A stretch of 50,448 nt of DNA from a virus (IMGVR_UViG_3300021093_000113:1-50448), one strand, 5' to 3'; shown: positions 24,401 through 32,477, counted from the first letter of the stretch. The notes: generated by a model from the sequence alone, not told the origin. Translations and numbers: made by a program.

Positions 24401-24956
24401 TAATTGGGGTTGGTGTTGTCTGCCCTTTAAACTTTTCCGTATCATCTACTTCATTTGGTGTTGTTTCACCCTTAAACTTTTCGGTACTATCTATCGGAGT
24501 TGGAGTTGTCTGCCCTAAAAATTTAGATTCTAAACTCATCTTATTTGGCTCTGTCTCCCCCAAAAACTTTCCTTCTAATGTCATTGGTTTTGGTGAACTC
24601 AACGATGAAAAATTAAAAAGAGATTTTTCCATTCTGATTGTAAACCCGTCCGCATTAGTATTTGGAAAAAAATCAACACTACCCAATTTTGGGGTTGTAA
24701 ATTGAGGAGAAAAATCAAACTTATTTGGGGTTGTTTCACCCTTAAACTTTTCGGTGTTATCAAATGACTTTGGTATTACTACACTTTTTACAGGTGTTTC
24801 TTTGAGGGGGGTTGGTGATGTTATTCTATTTGATAAATCAGAAATGGGTGTAAGATTACTCTTACGGTTTATTTCAACCGATTGGTTTTCTAATGTAGAT
24901 TTTTCAAATGATTTTCTGAACTTTGATAAATCTGATTTTAAATCTGTCAATGCCAT
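21438..24956 (-). CDS. Large baseplate/tail structural protein with repeats
   Basis: This 1172-residue protein has three zones. Residues about 55-250 are Thr/Pro/Phe-rich and repetitive, including tandem 14-residue units (ATTPSNFTFTPQFT). Residues about 600-870 contain duplicated modules (FGVMTNNLGG, DDLKNLGLL and ILDKEDKFI types). The last 200 residues form a conserved-looking tail domain (RIQFRGTVNSISETFTPTW, KYSGRAENAYLYDTFLREL, YAVPEEFTWEIGLNSG). That C-terminal pattern is one I associate with tail-tube initiator or baseplate proteins of contractile phages. It lies between tape measure and gp53-like genes, consistent with that. The end is doubtful because coding seems to continue in the -1 frame. 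The N-terminal zone may be a flexible linker inside the tail. Confidence 0.7.
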   Translation of the reverse strand: MALTDLKSDLSKFRKSFEKSTLENQSVEINRKSNLTPISDLSNRITSPTPLKETPVKSVVIPKSFDNTEKFKGETTPNKFDFSPQFTTPKLGSVDFFPNTNADGFTIRMEKSLFNFSSLSSPKPMTLEGKFLGETEPNKMSLESKFLGQTTPTPIDSTEKFKGETTPNEVDDTEKFKGQTTPTPITFTPQFTATTPSNFTFTPQFTATTPSNFTFTPQFTTPTLKIVDFIPNTDAKGFTAKMKQTRSQFVDINSRQNTFTERIKNSRLGLVNFFPNDDAKGFTKNFVDKTKSQFRGISADGKKFKSPKVTFSGDFGLSFLPGNKIKLEGSAAKYYQLGSQKWQPGGKRYEKEYVSIGDLLIRKNSPSYLTKVYSQFNLQDDSFNPSLSFFRIPSTGAFGDLASSLQGLRQPFILRGIQRKGKNEPQKWGSIDGKSPKFDSTGIDLIRGGVLTSTERALIDVARIGKFLLSPKGIAWSGMQFLMQLTNTYNKLWTPLNLLIAVGGQHLGLKPKRHGLLPFDRIDVGNYERAFPLGRGKYKDKLEDLRKSTRIFKGLGNFDSSVRLEQQLFGPESVYGIGISSTFTSTNTFSNPEKTYGNLKAQFNQKYNPIFKEKKTKKFLFFFEGKTKAIPRDTEKSFEETYGKEFGVMTNNLGGTKKTDDDLKNLGLLNKITEITSGSNSSINFLNTDNFGKSWKKSKYSSILDKEDKFISFGFEDKDKGKNTYGDEFGVMTNNLGGSIKTDDELKNLGLLDKITQITSSTDGFLVIDNFGKSRYKNDKGNVNTHFNQKYSPILDKEDKFITFGFNNTDTVTNTYGNLFDITKGNVGSVYKENTADEWKKLGLASMSYDAPKAPQSGYEQLWQSTDYTNLKTINGIPGEEVISYSKIREFADGKGEDGNPFITKTSHNDFRIKYNKDKDKIKKLKEGIHKTYFGEDGKDYYNKFNIVTRVGLGNSDTTIGIRSEVLKKSENDKSKFVDDPDLIKLIFQTNSEKGKPQRIQFRGTVNSISETFTPTWTEVKYSGRAENAYLYDTFLRELNFGFRVYAYSVGELIPMWKRLSALGKMTMPSYISGNGYYGNITKFTLGTMYKEFPALISSLQYAVPEEFTWEIGLNSGSFLNQLPMGVDVTIGLKLLNDELHKSNMEVTNVYSYNHELTKEEKEAAAASADVT
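22673..23040. repeat. Duplicated module in the 1172-residue gene
   Basis: The segment coding for FGVMTNNLGG, KTDDELKNLGLLDKIT and SS occurs twice, about 240 bases apart (near 22690-22790 and 22930-23030), with high DNA similarity. A third, diverged version lies near 22430-22500. Confidence 0.75.
24297..24413. repeat. 42-base tandem repeat in the 1172-residue gene
   Basis: A 42-base unit is repeated exactly twice with a partial third, encoding 14-residue units containing ATTPSNF and TFTPQFT. It is a likely site of length variation. Confidence 0.85.
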
Positions 24957-24988
24957 TATTTATCCCAAATTACTTGTTTACATAACTA

Positions 24989-27169
24989 TTAATTCTTGTT
25001 TGTATAACTATTAATTGCTCTAGATCCTCTATTTATTTTACCAACGATGCTATTGTCTAATACCACATTGATTGGTTGTTCTCTAATATCTTTCCCTAAA
25101 TTCTCAATTGCGGTTATTAACGGATCTTTTTTCTTTGTATCAGATGATGTAGTTTCAGATGATTCGGATGAATCTCCACCATAACCCAATGCGTTTGCTA
25201 TTAAAGCAACACCAGCACCCAATGCAACCAAAGCCTCTAATACTGGTACAACAGGAGCTAAAACTCCTAGTCCAAGTGCAAATGCCGCCACTCCTAATCC
25301 AAGTGGTATTAATGCCAATCCAAATAATGCAAGTCCACCCGCCATTCCAACTAATGGTGTAAATATATCTGAGAATTGGGAAAAAATTTCAAGAGATTTT
25401 GCTATAGATTGTAAACCAGCACCCAAAACTATTAACGCTGCGCCCAGTAATAGAAATCCAACTACACCTGCTCCAAAAATAGCCGCGCCTGGTCCAGAAA
25501 TTAATGCACCTAATCCAAACATAGCAGCTGTAAAAACAGCTAGGGCGATGACAGCATTCAGCATCCCCCCCAATACCTTATCACCGGTAAACAATTCAAT
25601 TGCTTTACCCAAAACATATAATGCTGCTGCCATAATTAACATCGCTGCCGCACCTTTTATTAAACTTGTTGCATTAATACCACCCATAGGATTAGGAGGA
25701 CCTGGCGGTCCAGGTGGTGTTGGTGGTGGTGTTGGTGGTGCTGGTGCTGACGCTCCTTTAAAGGGGTTTAATTTTTTAAAAAACTCACCTACTTTTGATG
25801 TATCAACTCCCATATTTTTTAAAAATGTTGATGATTGTGCAAGAAGTGGTATTGCACCAGCGATAAAGGTTTTAGCTCCGCCAAAACCTTCTTTTAGTTT
25901 GGCAACCGTTTCAGCACCCTCTTCACCATATTTTTCGACATTTTTTCTTAATTCTTCTTGTTTAAGAAGCATATCGGTGATTTCATCAGTTGTCATATGG
26001 AGTTGGGCTGCATACATTTTTTGAATTCCAGGTGCCATCTTACCAAACTTTTCAGAAGAACCAACTTGCTCTGCTATCACTTTGGCAAACTCTTCAGCAC
26101 TTGCACCACCATATTCGTATGCCATTGCGACTTCTCTTATTTTTTGCATATCTACATCAACCCCAAATAATCTGGCTTTATTTTGAGCAGCAATACTGCT
26201 TTCTATATCCAATACACCTTCAGTAACATTCGCCAAATGTTCTTTAGTAACACCAAGTTTTATCATTGCAGCCGTTTGCTTTGCTATTATTTTAAGTTCT
26301 TTTTCAGATTTACCAAGTAATTTTCCGGCTTGCGCATCCATTTCTTTAAATACAGCCGATGCGGTAACTCCTGATTTGTTGGCTATATCTTTTATACTAT
26401 CTGTAATATCTGCGGCGTTATCATTAACACCATTTAATATAGTATTCATCCTTACAGCACCCGCGCCATCACCCATTAAAGCACTTAATTCAGTAACATT
26501 TTTTACTGTATCAGATGTAATTGAGGCCGTACTATTAAAATAGGTCGCTATATCGTTGGCGGATTCAGCCACAGATTCACTACCATAAATAAGCCCAGTC
26601 ATAGAAAAAGTTGCTTTTCCAACTTCCATACCAACCCTAGCGGATTCTTTTACACTCGCTCCAAAAGTTTTATACATTTCTTTAGCTTGGCCAACTGTTG
26701 ATTCAAATGCCGATGTAAGCATTTCAGCACCTTTTTTAGCTGCAAGCATCCCAAGACCAAATGCTACTCCATTTTTAAACATTTCTTTGGATAACCCAAC
26801 ACTGTATAAAAGACTTTCTGTCGTATCCTCAAGCAATTGTTTTATTTCAGCAGTTTTATCAGCACGTTTTTTTTCGGTTTTTAAAAGTTCTTCAGCGTAT
26901 TCTAATTCCGTTAATAATAACTGCGCCTGTTGTCCTGATAAATTTAGTTCACCTTGTAATAGTTTTTGTTTTGTTTTAAGAATTTCTTCTAGTTTATTTT
27001 CAACCCCCGTTTGAGATATCAATGTGTCTCTCAATTTTTCTGCCTCTTCAAGAGCTCTTGAACCAGCCTGAAGTCTACTTGTTAATGCATCTGCAATATT
27101 GTTCTGAAGTTGCTCTTCAGTTACTAATGCATTTATTCGCTCTTGAGTATCTCTGTTTCTGTTGGCCAT
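24989..27169 (-). CDS. Tail tape measure protein
   Basis: This 726-residue protein sets tail length and fills the tail tube. Residues 1-120 are strongly coiled coil (EEAEKLRDTLISQ, KTKQKLLQGELNL). Residues 120-440 are helical, Ala/Lys/Glu-rich. A proline-rich hinge follows near residue 475 (PAPPTPPPTPPGPPGPPNP). Residues 500-640 hold several hydrophobic Gly/Ala helices (AAMLIMAAALYVLG, LALFGLALIPLGLG), the membrane-active segment typical of tape measures. The C-terminal 70 residues are Ser/Thr-rich and then basic. The genes upstream are small tail-chaperone-like genes, the standard order. It is short for a tape measure, which predicts a fairly short contractile tail. Confidence 0.85.
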   Translation of the reverse strand: MANRNRDTQERINALVTEEQLQNNIADALTSRLQAGSRALEEAEKLRDTLISQTGVENKLEEILKTKQKLLQGELNLSGQQAQLLLTELEYAEELLKTEKKRADKTAEIKQLLEDTTESLLYSVGLSKEMFKNGVAFGLGMLAAKKGAEMLTSAFESTVGQAKEMYKTFGASVKESARVGMEVGKATFSMTGLIYGSESVAESANDIATYFNSTASITSDTVKNVTELSALMGDGAGAVRMNTILNGVNDNAADITDSIKDIANKSGVTASAVFKEMDAQAGKLLGKSEKELKIIAKQTAAMIKLGVTKEHLANVTEGVLDIESSIAAQNKARLFGVDVDMQKIREVAMAYEYGGASAEEFAKVIAEQVGSSEKFGKMAPGIQKMYAAQLHMTTDEITDMLLKQEELRKNVEKYGEEGAETVAKLKEGFGGAKTFIAGAIPLLAQSSTFLKNMGVDTSKVGEFFKKLNPFKGASAPAPPTPPPTPPGPPGPPNPMGGINATSLIKGAAAMLIMAAALYVLGKAIELFTGDKVLGGMLNAVIALAVFTAAMFGLGALISGPGAAIFGAGVVGFLLLGAALIVLGAGLQSIAKSLEIFSQFSDIFTPLVGMAGGLALFGLALIPLGLGVAAFALGLGVLAPVVPVLEALVALGAGVALIANALGYGGDSSESSETTSSDTKKKDPLITAIENLGKDIREQPINVVLDNSIVGKINRGSRAINSYTNKN

Positions 27170-27182
27170 TTATTGATATTTT

Positions 27183-27413
27183 TTATTTTCCCCTAAAAGC
27201 GGGTAAATCATCGAAAGTATAATTTTTACCCCAGTCAATCGGTTTAATATTATATCTTTTCAGTATGGCCTGATATCCGGGATCATTTGTTATTCTTTCT
27301 AATTCCCGTTCTTTTTTCTTTCTAATAAGAAATTTAATAAAATCGGTTATGATGTTTTCACTTAGCCCATGCTTTTTGAACACTTCTCTAAGTTTAGATA
27401 CTTTTATTTTCAT
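27183..27413 (-). CDS. Small helical protein before the tape measure
   Basis: This 76-residue basic protein (MKIKVSKLREVFKKHGL, FIKFLIRKKKERELERI, then PIDWGKNYTFDDLP) looks helical with an extended C-terminus. I chose the ATG at 27413 because AGGA lies seven bases upstream; a frame extending to 27476 would place a hydrophobic leader that overlaps the TATTTATA box. It ends 14 bases before the tape measure gene, and its position suggests a tail assembly factor. The family is not recognised. Confidence 0.72.
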   Translation of the reverse strand: MKIKVSKLREVFKKHGLSENIITDFIKFLIRKKKERELERITNDPGYQAILKRYNIKPIDWGKNYTFDDLPAFRGK

Positions 27414-27434
27414 AGTTATTCCTAATTTATATAA

Positions 27435-27442
27435 TATAAATA
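27435..27442 (-). promoter_or_regulatory. TATTTATA box before the tape measure group
   Basis: The coding strand reads TATATTTATATTATA about 22 bases before the ATG at 27413, with TTAGGA between. It may start a transcript for the small protein and the tape measure. Confidence 0.42.
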
Positions 27443-27475
27443 TAGAAATACCCAATATTCCTATTGGGTATCTCA

Positions 27476-27757
27476 TTATCTTCTTCTTGTTTGTGATTTT
27501 ATTCTTGCAGCCTCTTTATCGTGTGCCTTTTTTTCTGCATTCTTAAACTCAATAATTTTGGTTATGTAAAAGGTTCTCATCCACACCGGCATATTATATA
27601 CATCAGACCAGGTAAATCCACCATTCCCGTGAAATATCAAATCAAAGATTTGGGAATGTAATAACTTTCTATACTCAGGTTGATGGCCAAAAAAAGGAAA
27701 CATCCATAGGTAGACTGATTTCCCTCCTCTCCCCGGTTTCATCGGAAATAAACTCAT
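27476..27757 (-). CDS. Tail assembly chaperone-like protein, overlapping second frame
   Basis: The 93-residue frame contains FGHQPEYRKLLHSQIFDLIF, a short loop, DVYNMPVWMRTFYITKI and a basic charged helix. A MPVWMRTFYxxKL-type motif is typical of the small proteins just upstream of tape measure genes in contractile phages. The frame overlaps the end of the gp26-like gene by 83 bases and lies one base forward of it. A start at 27757 has no Shine-Dalgarno, and in-frame ATGs at 27742 and 27703 are also possible. Because the overlap contains a seven-base T run, it may be translated partly as a frameshift fusion with the gp26-like protein, as tail chaperones often are. Confidence 0.65.
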   Translation of the reverse strand: MSLFPMKPGRGGKSVYLWMFPFFGHQPEYRKLLHSQIFDLIFHGNGGFTWSDVYNMPVWMRTFYITKIIEFKNAEKKAHDKEAARIKSQTRRR

Positions 27758-28547
27758 ACATCAAGTTTATATCAGGTGTTACCTCATTTATATATTTTCG
27801 TAACTCTTTTGAATCTCTTGCAAATAGTTCATTATCTACAAAGTGATTTATTTTTTGTTGGTTGTATTCCCCATCAACTGAAATAATTATATTTTTTAAT
27901 CTTGTTGTTAATTCCCGCGAAACATCATCCTTTAATTTTTTATTAACTTTCTTTACTTCTTCCAAATCGTATTTTATTTTTCTATCTTTTGATTCGGTAA
28001 GTGCCATAAAAGTAATCTTACGTTTTGAAGCCGGTAATTCAAACTCAAATTCGTTTTTGTTTAATTCCACCTGAGCCGAACCATCATATTCTTTATTTTC
28101 AAATTGAGTTAAATCAATATTCTCTTTTTGCTTTTTCCCCGAAAACGGGTCGGTAATCTCAACCTCATAATCTTTACCATAACCTAAAATACGACTTGCA
28201 ATCATTATTGCGTTTTTATCACCTACCGATAAATCAACATATTTAATAGGTTCACCATTACCATTTGATACAATAAGCGATTGAAATAACTTATCCAATA
28301 CCGAACCATCTTTAATATAAGATTGGGTTGTTAAAATATCTTCTTCTTTTGCAGTCATATATTTTAATTCCACCTTACCTGATGATAGTGGGTTATCTTT
28401 GGTGTAAATTAACCCTTTAGATGGTAATTCTATAATTTCGGTTGGAAAGTTGTTCTCTTTTAGTTTTTGGGTTTCGTAGGCCTGTTTAATACTTTCTACA
28501 ACCTCTTTATTACTTTGTTGATAATCATCCGTTAGATTTTGGCTCAT
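27675..28547 (-). CDS. T4 gp26-like baseplate/tail assembly protein
   Basis: This 290-residue protein contains ELPSKGLIYTKDNPLSSG, VELKYMTAKEEDILT and VGDKNAIMIASRILGYGKDYE in order. The pattern is very common in T4-like phages in a family annotated as baseplate hub or T4 baseplate (gp26-like) protein. The second half is charged and helical (EEVKKVNKKLKDDVSREL). It lies upstream of the tape measure with one overlapping frame, the same gene order as tail assembly chaperones. The start has AAGGAG nine bases upstream and a TATTTATA box 18 bases upstream. T4 gp26 itself acts in hub assembly; whether this protein is in the final virion is unknown. Confidence 0.72.
   Translation of the reverse strand: MSQNLTDDYQQSNKEVVESIKQAYETQKLKENNFPTEIIELPSKGLIYTKDNPLSSGKVELKYMTAKEEDILTTQSYIKDGSVLDKLFQSLIVSNGNGEPIKYVDLSVGDKNAIMIASRILGYGKDYEVEITDPFSGKKQKENIDLTQFENKEYDGSAQVELNKNEFEFELPASKRKITFMALTESKDRKIKYDLEEVKKVNKKLKDDVSRELTTRLKNIIISVDGEYNQQKINHFVDNELFARDSKELRKYINEVTPDINLMYEFISDETGERREISLPMDVSFFWPST
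27689..27695 (-). promoter_or_regulatory. Candidate frameshift site, seven-T run
   Basis: The coding strand reads TCC TTT TTT TGG in the gp26-like frame, 12 bases before its stop. A +1 slip of the phenylalanine tRNA on this run re-pairs perfectly and enters the overlapping frame; a -2 slip gives the same frame. Confidence 0.4.
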
Positions 28548-28564
28548 AACTTTTCTCCTTTATA

Positions 28565-28572
28565 TATAAATA
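28565..28572 (-). promoter_or_regulatory. TATTTATA box before the gp26-like gene
   Basis: The coding strand reads TGTATTTATATATAAAGGAG 18 bases before the ATG. The box and ribosome site are close together, as in the other late genes. Confidence 0.42.
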
Positions 28573-28593
28573 CAAAATTAAGATATTTTTAAT

Positions 28594-29397
28594 TTAAAGA
28601 TTGTAACTTGGGTGCAATTTCATATGACAGCTTTTACAAAGAGTAATTCCATCAACATTTTCTACAGTATGATATTCTATTATTTTATCAACAATTAATT
28701 TTTTTTCTTCAAATGTATAGTTTTTATTTTTATCTACAAATTTTGAAAGTATTACTGACATAGTTTCATTATTATGATGTACCTCCAGTGTATCAGTGCC
28801 ACCACACTCTTTACATTTAAATTTATCTCTTTTAAGTATTTCATACTTCCAATTTTTATATAATCTATCATCGGAACGAACCAATACATTTATTGTACTA
28901 GTACCACCCTTCCAATTACCATGATTTTTACCCTGCATCATTTCACCACTTATTTTACCACATGCCCATAATTCCTTCATCATTTTAGAATATTTAACTT
29001 GCCTATCTGTATCATTGTGAAATGCTATTGCCGTTTTTAAAGCGTTATCATAAACTCTATTATCGGTTTCTTTTGTAAGACCACAATTCCATACCTTTCT
29101 TTCACCATTTTGAAATTGAGTTCTTCTTGTATTTGTAGAATTTTTTACTGCTGTTGGATTATGCCCCCAATTATTGTGAACTCGGGAATAATGTCCTTTG
29201 GCAAAATCTCTAAATTTGTTATTAAACCATTTTACCTCTGTACCACAACCACACTTACATAATGGTGTAATTCCACCCAAATAAGTTTCAATATAAAGTT
29301 GTGCGGCATTTATTTTATGGGTTTTTTGAGCATGTACTTTAAAAGATATATAATTATTAAACTCTTTATTACATTTATTACATTTATAGTTTTCCAT
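28594..29397 (-). CDS. Free-standing HNH homing endonuclease
   Basis: This 267-residue protein has an N-terminal zinc-finger-like segment (YKCNKCNKEF, then HAQKTH) and a cluster CKCGCG near residue 48. A nuclease-associated segment (WNCGLTKETDNRV) follows. The C-terminal HNH domain (about 190-265) has CKECGG, LEVHHNNE and LCKSCHMKLH. Such genes spread between phages by cutting sites near their own location. It sits between the tail tube and the gp26-like gene, after the tail tube terminator, and has only four bases between a TATTTATT box and its ATG. It has no role in tail assembly and is best seen as an insertion in this operon. Confidence 0.92.
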   Translation of the reverse strand: MENYKCNKCNKEFNNYISFKVHAQKTHKINAAQLYIETYLGGITPLCKCGCGTEVKWFNNKFRDFAKGHYSRVHNNWGHNPTAVKNSTNTRRTQFQNGERKVWNCGLTKETDNRVYDNALKTAIAFHNDTDRQVKYSKMMKELWACGKISGEMMQGKNHGNWKGGTSTINVLVRSDDRLYKNWKYEILKRDKFKCKECGGTDTLEVHHNNETMSVILSKFVDKNKNYTFEEKKLIVDKIIEYHTVENVDGITLCKSCHMKLHPSYNL

Positions 29398-29400
29398 ATC

Positions 29401-29408
29401 AATAAATA
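29401..29408 (-). promoter_or_regulatory. TATTTATT box before the HNH gene
   Basis: The coding strand reads TATATATTTATTGATATG, leaving four bases before the ATG. This is a variant of the late box; the last base is T. Confidence 0.3.
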
Positions 29409-29448
29409 TATACGATTAAGCATTTTTGTATTTCATGCTCATATAAAC

Positions 29449-29476
29449 AAAAACCCCCCAAAATTGGGGGGTTCAC
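29449..29476 (-). terminator. Intrinsic terminator after tail tube gene
   Basis: On the minus strand GAACCCCCCAATTTTGGGGGGTTTTTG forms an eight-pair G/C stem followed by T residues. It lies about 40 bases after the tail tube stop and isolates this gene from the HNH gene. Confidence 0.9.
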
Positions 29477-29514
29477 ATTTTTCAATTTATATTTTTTACA
29501 ATCCGAAAAATTAA

Positions 29515-30006
29515 TCAATATTGTAGCACGGCATAATCATAGGATAATGCTAATTCCACATTTGCTAATTCTGAGTCTGATGTATAATCCATATCTGAAA
29601 ATTTGGCTCTAGTAATAAAAGCCCCTTTCAATGTCCATTCCTCAACCTTATCACCAACCGGCCCCAATGAGTTAAATACAATCTCTTTTTTATAGAAATC
29701 TGAATAACCATCTCTACCTGTTACTGATTCGTGGTGTAGGCGAACCCACTCCATAACGGCTTGAGCACCGGATGGTACAACTGGGTCATAAAGTGTAATG
29801 GTTAATTCTTGCCATTCTGACCTACCTTTTACATATCTCCTAACATTGACATGGTCAATTGTTACTCTATTTTGTTGTATTTCAGGTCTATTTGCTGCTT
29901 TAATTAAATATGCAGGAACTCCCTCAATATACATAATAAATCGATTAGCAACTTTGGGTTCAAAGTTGGTAAACATTACCTCTTGAGGTGTTAATAATTG
30001 TGCCAT
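29515..30006 (-). CDS. Tail tube protein (gp19-like)
   Basis: This 163-residue protein forms the inner tube of the contractile tail. It shows the gp19 pattern: FEPKVANRFIMYIEGVPAYL at residue 15, ELTITLYDPVVPSGAQAV, MEWVRLHHES, VTGRDGYSDFYKKEIV and WTLKGAFITRAKFSD. The ending DVELALSYDYA-like segment (here NVELALSYDYAVLQY) is standard. The start carries TTAGGAG and a TATTTATA box 19 bases upstream, so it may have its own promoter besides reading from the sheath gene, which ends 40 bases upstream. A strong terminator follows, consistent with a highly expressed single product. Confidence 0.95.
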   Translation of the reverse strand: MAQLLTPQEVMFTNFEPKVANRFIMYIEGVPAYLIKAANRPEIQQNRVTIDHVNVRRYVKGRSEWQELTITLYDPVVPSGAQAVMEWVRLHHESVTGRDGYSDFYKKEIVFNSLGPVGDKVEEWTLKGAFITRAKFSDMDYTSDSELANVELALSYDYAVLQY

Positions 30007-30024
30007 TTATTTCTCCTAATTTAT

Positions 30025-30032
30025 TATAAATA
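30025..30032 (-). promoter_or_regulatory. TATTTATA box before the tail tube gene
   Basis: The coding strand reads GGTATATTTATAATAAAT, 19 bases before the ATG, with TTAGGAG between. Confidence 0.5.
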
Positions 30033-30046
30033 TACCCTGTCTGAAA

Positions 30047-32446
30047 TTATCCTTCAGGAAACGCTGCCCCAGTTGGTAATACACTAAAGTCTAACACAAT
30101 GAATTCAGCAGTTTTCGCTGGTTGTAAGAAGATATCACCTTTTAAGATGTTTCTATCAATCACATCAGGAGTATTATTTGATTCATCCATTATAACTCTG
30201 AATGCGAACAAACCATTTCTTTGTTGGATTGATTCCAAATAAGGATTAACAATAGATAAGAAACGATTTCGGGTTGCTGCTGTGTTATTTTCAAACACTA
30301 AATATCTCGAAGAAGATGCGATAAATTTCTTAACTGCTATCAACAATCTTCTTACATTAATTCTATCCAACGCAGATGGTTTAGCTTGTAGGGTTTTCTG
30401 TCCAAATACCGTTGCTCCCTGACCTGGGAATGTTGCGATTGGATTTACCCTACCAACATACAATTCATCTCTTTCATCGTGCGTTAATCTTGTCTTAACT
30501 TCAATTACATTTGTTAATCCACCACGATTTAATCCAGCAGGTGCGAACCATTCAGCTGCAACTTGGTCATTAAATGCGATAACACCAGGTAGAACTACAG
30601 AGGGTGGGACCCAAACAGGCTTATTCTTATCCGTATCCAATATCTTAACCCAAGGGTGATATGTTGCTACATAATTGGAATCAAACGAAGAAAGTGAATT
30701 TACAACGGTTGATATGTTATCACTCCATCCACCGGCATCCATTACAAAGAATGTATCACCTCTATCTTCACAAAGGTCTTTTGCGTATGTGGTTACTGAA
30801 GAATGTAATCTATTAATTACACCAGGAATAACAATCATATTCATATCAAACTCATCGGGATTTGATACTGCGTTTATTGCTTTTCTTAACGCAACAGTTC
30901 CTGCTGAGGTTGCTGATGTACAATCTAACCCCTGTGTGTTTCCTGCTGCAATATCATTACCAACTAACACTTTTCTATTAGGTTGGAATCCATCAAAACC
31001 ACCTTGAAATGGTATCATAAATTTCCTAGCATCCAATTGAGCAGTTGATGCACCAACAGCAAAACCAATAACACTACCATTTGATTCACACTCATTCAAA
31101 TCAAAATCAGTACCAACAGTTGTAGTTGCAGTTGCTATAGGAAGTGGATTCAAAAAGTTAAGGTTATCAGTTGCAACAAAATCAAAAGAATAACCCAAAT
31201 ATACATTTTTATTGTATGAACTCGCCAAAGATTGTGATACTACATAGGTTGGTGATGGAACAGTGCCTGCTGTAGATGGGATTGGTGATGTTAGTGCACC
31301 AAATCCAAAAGGAACTAATGATGAATCATTTGCCCCAGCTTCTACATCCGAATCAACCTCTACTCTAATATAAACTGAATTATTTGCATAATCACCATTT
31401 GTGGATAATTTACCATCATCATCAACAGTAATATATCTATCACCAATCACCCGTTTAATGTAATTTGGTGAATTTGGGTCCAAGTTTACATTTGAGAACT
31501 GCTCTAATATATTTGGACGAATATCGGCGTCTTGAACTCCTTGTCCAAAAATTGAATAAGGAATTTTAGAAGTATCTACTCTTCTTATCACAACAGTAAA
31601 TGAACCATAATCAGAACCTGGAATATCTCCGGATACTTTAATATCTCTGATACCTAGTTTAATTTCATAGTTTGTTGGATTACCATGTGATAAAGTATGG
31701 AATTTGAATAATTGTTTAGCAACTCCACCAACTTTTTGTGATTTAATCCAAGGGGTTGATGCTACTGAATATTCGTTTGAGAAATCAAAATTTGCAAATG
31801 ATGCGGTTTGAACCAATACAACTTCGTTTGTTGCAAAAGAAGCGGATTGGAATGTATTAAAGTTTAAGTAAGTGTATGCTTGTTGGCTGCTTTTTGGTAA
31901 GTATCCAAATGCTTTTGTAAAGTAATTTGCACTAGTTGGGTTTAAGGAAGATGTTGTAGTGTTATTCCCCGTAAATGCCGAACCTGATAAAACCAATCCA
32001 AATGATGATGCGGTTACATTTGTTGTAGTACCACCTACCAAATTTCTAACAAAAGATTTATCAAATAAATCAGTAGTTACATTTGGAATAGAACCACTTA
32101 AAGATGGATAAAGAACCGCTGCTACTTTATTTCCTTGTGAAGAAGAAATGGTTAAAACCAATGGATCTACAAATGTATATCCATCAGTTCCCAACACCCT
32201 AACAATAGTTGCTGCGGGTGCATCCTGCAAATAAGCCTGAGCAGTATAAGGGAGATATGAATCCTCCGTTAAACCACCAAACTTTTGTTGGAAGTCATTA
32301 AATGATTCAACCCGCGTTGGTACAAACGCAGGCCCTTTAATAGTTTGTCCGATAAGGACAGCACCTATTTCTGCTACCCCCTGAGGTAAAAACGATAAGT
32401 CCTTTTCTCGTGTAAAAACACCCGGACTAACAATTCTTTCAGCCAT
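30047..32446 (-). CDS. Tail sheath protein (gp18-like)
   Basis: This 799-residue protein is the contractile sheath subunit. The N-terminus SPGVFTREKDLS and then GQTIKGPAFVPTRVESFNDF is the typical sheath start. Residues about 640-799 hold the conserved C-terminal domain: WFAPAGLNRGGLTNV, RVNPIATFPGQGATVFGQKT, RINVRRLLIAVKKFI and FEPNNTATRNRFLS-type (here FENNTAATRNRFLS), which form the mesh around the tube. The middle (about 100-560) is long and variable and rich in Ser/Thr/Asn, larger than in T4 gp18 (659 residues), so extra surface domains are likely. It is upstream of the tail tube gene, as in T4. TTAGGAG precedes the ATG. Confidence 0.96.
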   Translation of the reverse strand: MAERIVSPGVFTREKDLSFLPQGVAEIGAVLIGQTIKGPAFVPTRVESFNDFQQKFGGLTEDSYLPYTAQAYLQDAPAATIVRVLGTDGYTFVDPLVLTISSSQGNKVAAVLYPSLSGSIPNVTTDLFDKSFVRNLVGGTTTNVTASSFGLVLSGSAFTGNNTTTSSLNPTSANYFTKAFGYLPKSSQQAYTYLNFNTFQSASFATNEVVLVQTASFANFDFSNEYSVASTPWIKSQKVGGVAKQLFKFHTLSHGNPTNYEIKLGIRDIKVSGDIPGSDYGSFTVVIRRVDTSKIPYSIFGQGVQDADIRPNILEQFSNVNLDPNSPNYIKRVIGDRYITVDDDGKLSTNGDYANNSVYIRVEVDSDVEAGANDSSLVPFGFGALTSPIPSTAGTVPSPTYVVSQSLASSYNKNVYLGYSFDFVATDNLNFLNPLPIATATTTVGTDFDLNECESNGSVIGFAVGASTAQLDARKFMIPFQGGFDGFQPNRKVLVGNDIAAGNTQGLDCTSATSAGTVALRKAINAVSNPDEFDMNMIVIPGVINRLHSSVTTYAKDLCEDRGDTFFVMDAGGWSDNISTVVNSLSSFDSNYVATYHPWVKILDTDKNKPVWVPPSVVLPGVIAFNDQVAAEWFAPAGLNRGGLTNVIEVKTRLTHDERDELYVGRVNPIATFPGQGATVFGQKTLQAKPSALDRINVRRLLIAVKKFIASSSRYLVFENNTAATRNRFLSIVNPYLESIQQRNGLFAFRVIMDESNNTPDVIDRNILKGDIFLQPAKTAEFIVLDFSVLPTGAAFPEG

Positions 32447-32477
32447 TATATTCTCCTAATAGTTTTTGTTTCTATAT

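Noticed and set aside
24043-24705. Plus-strand open frame of 220 codons with Val/Asn repeats
   Set aside because: Shadow of the tandem repeats in the 1172-residue gene; the periodicity is inherited from the repeat.
28594-29397. Group I intron carrying the HNH gene
   Set aside because: Flanking genes are complete and not interrupted; no split coding sequence or intron core is visible.
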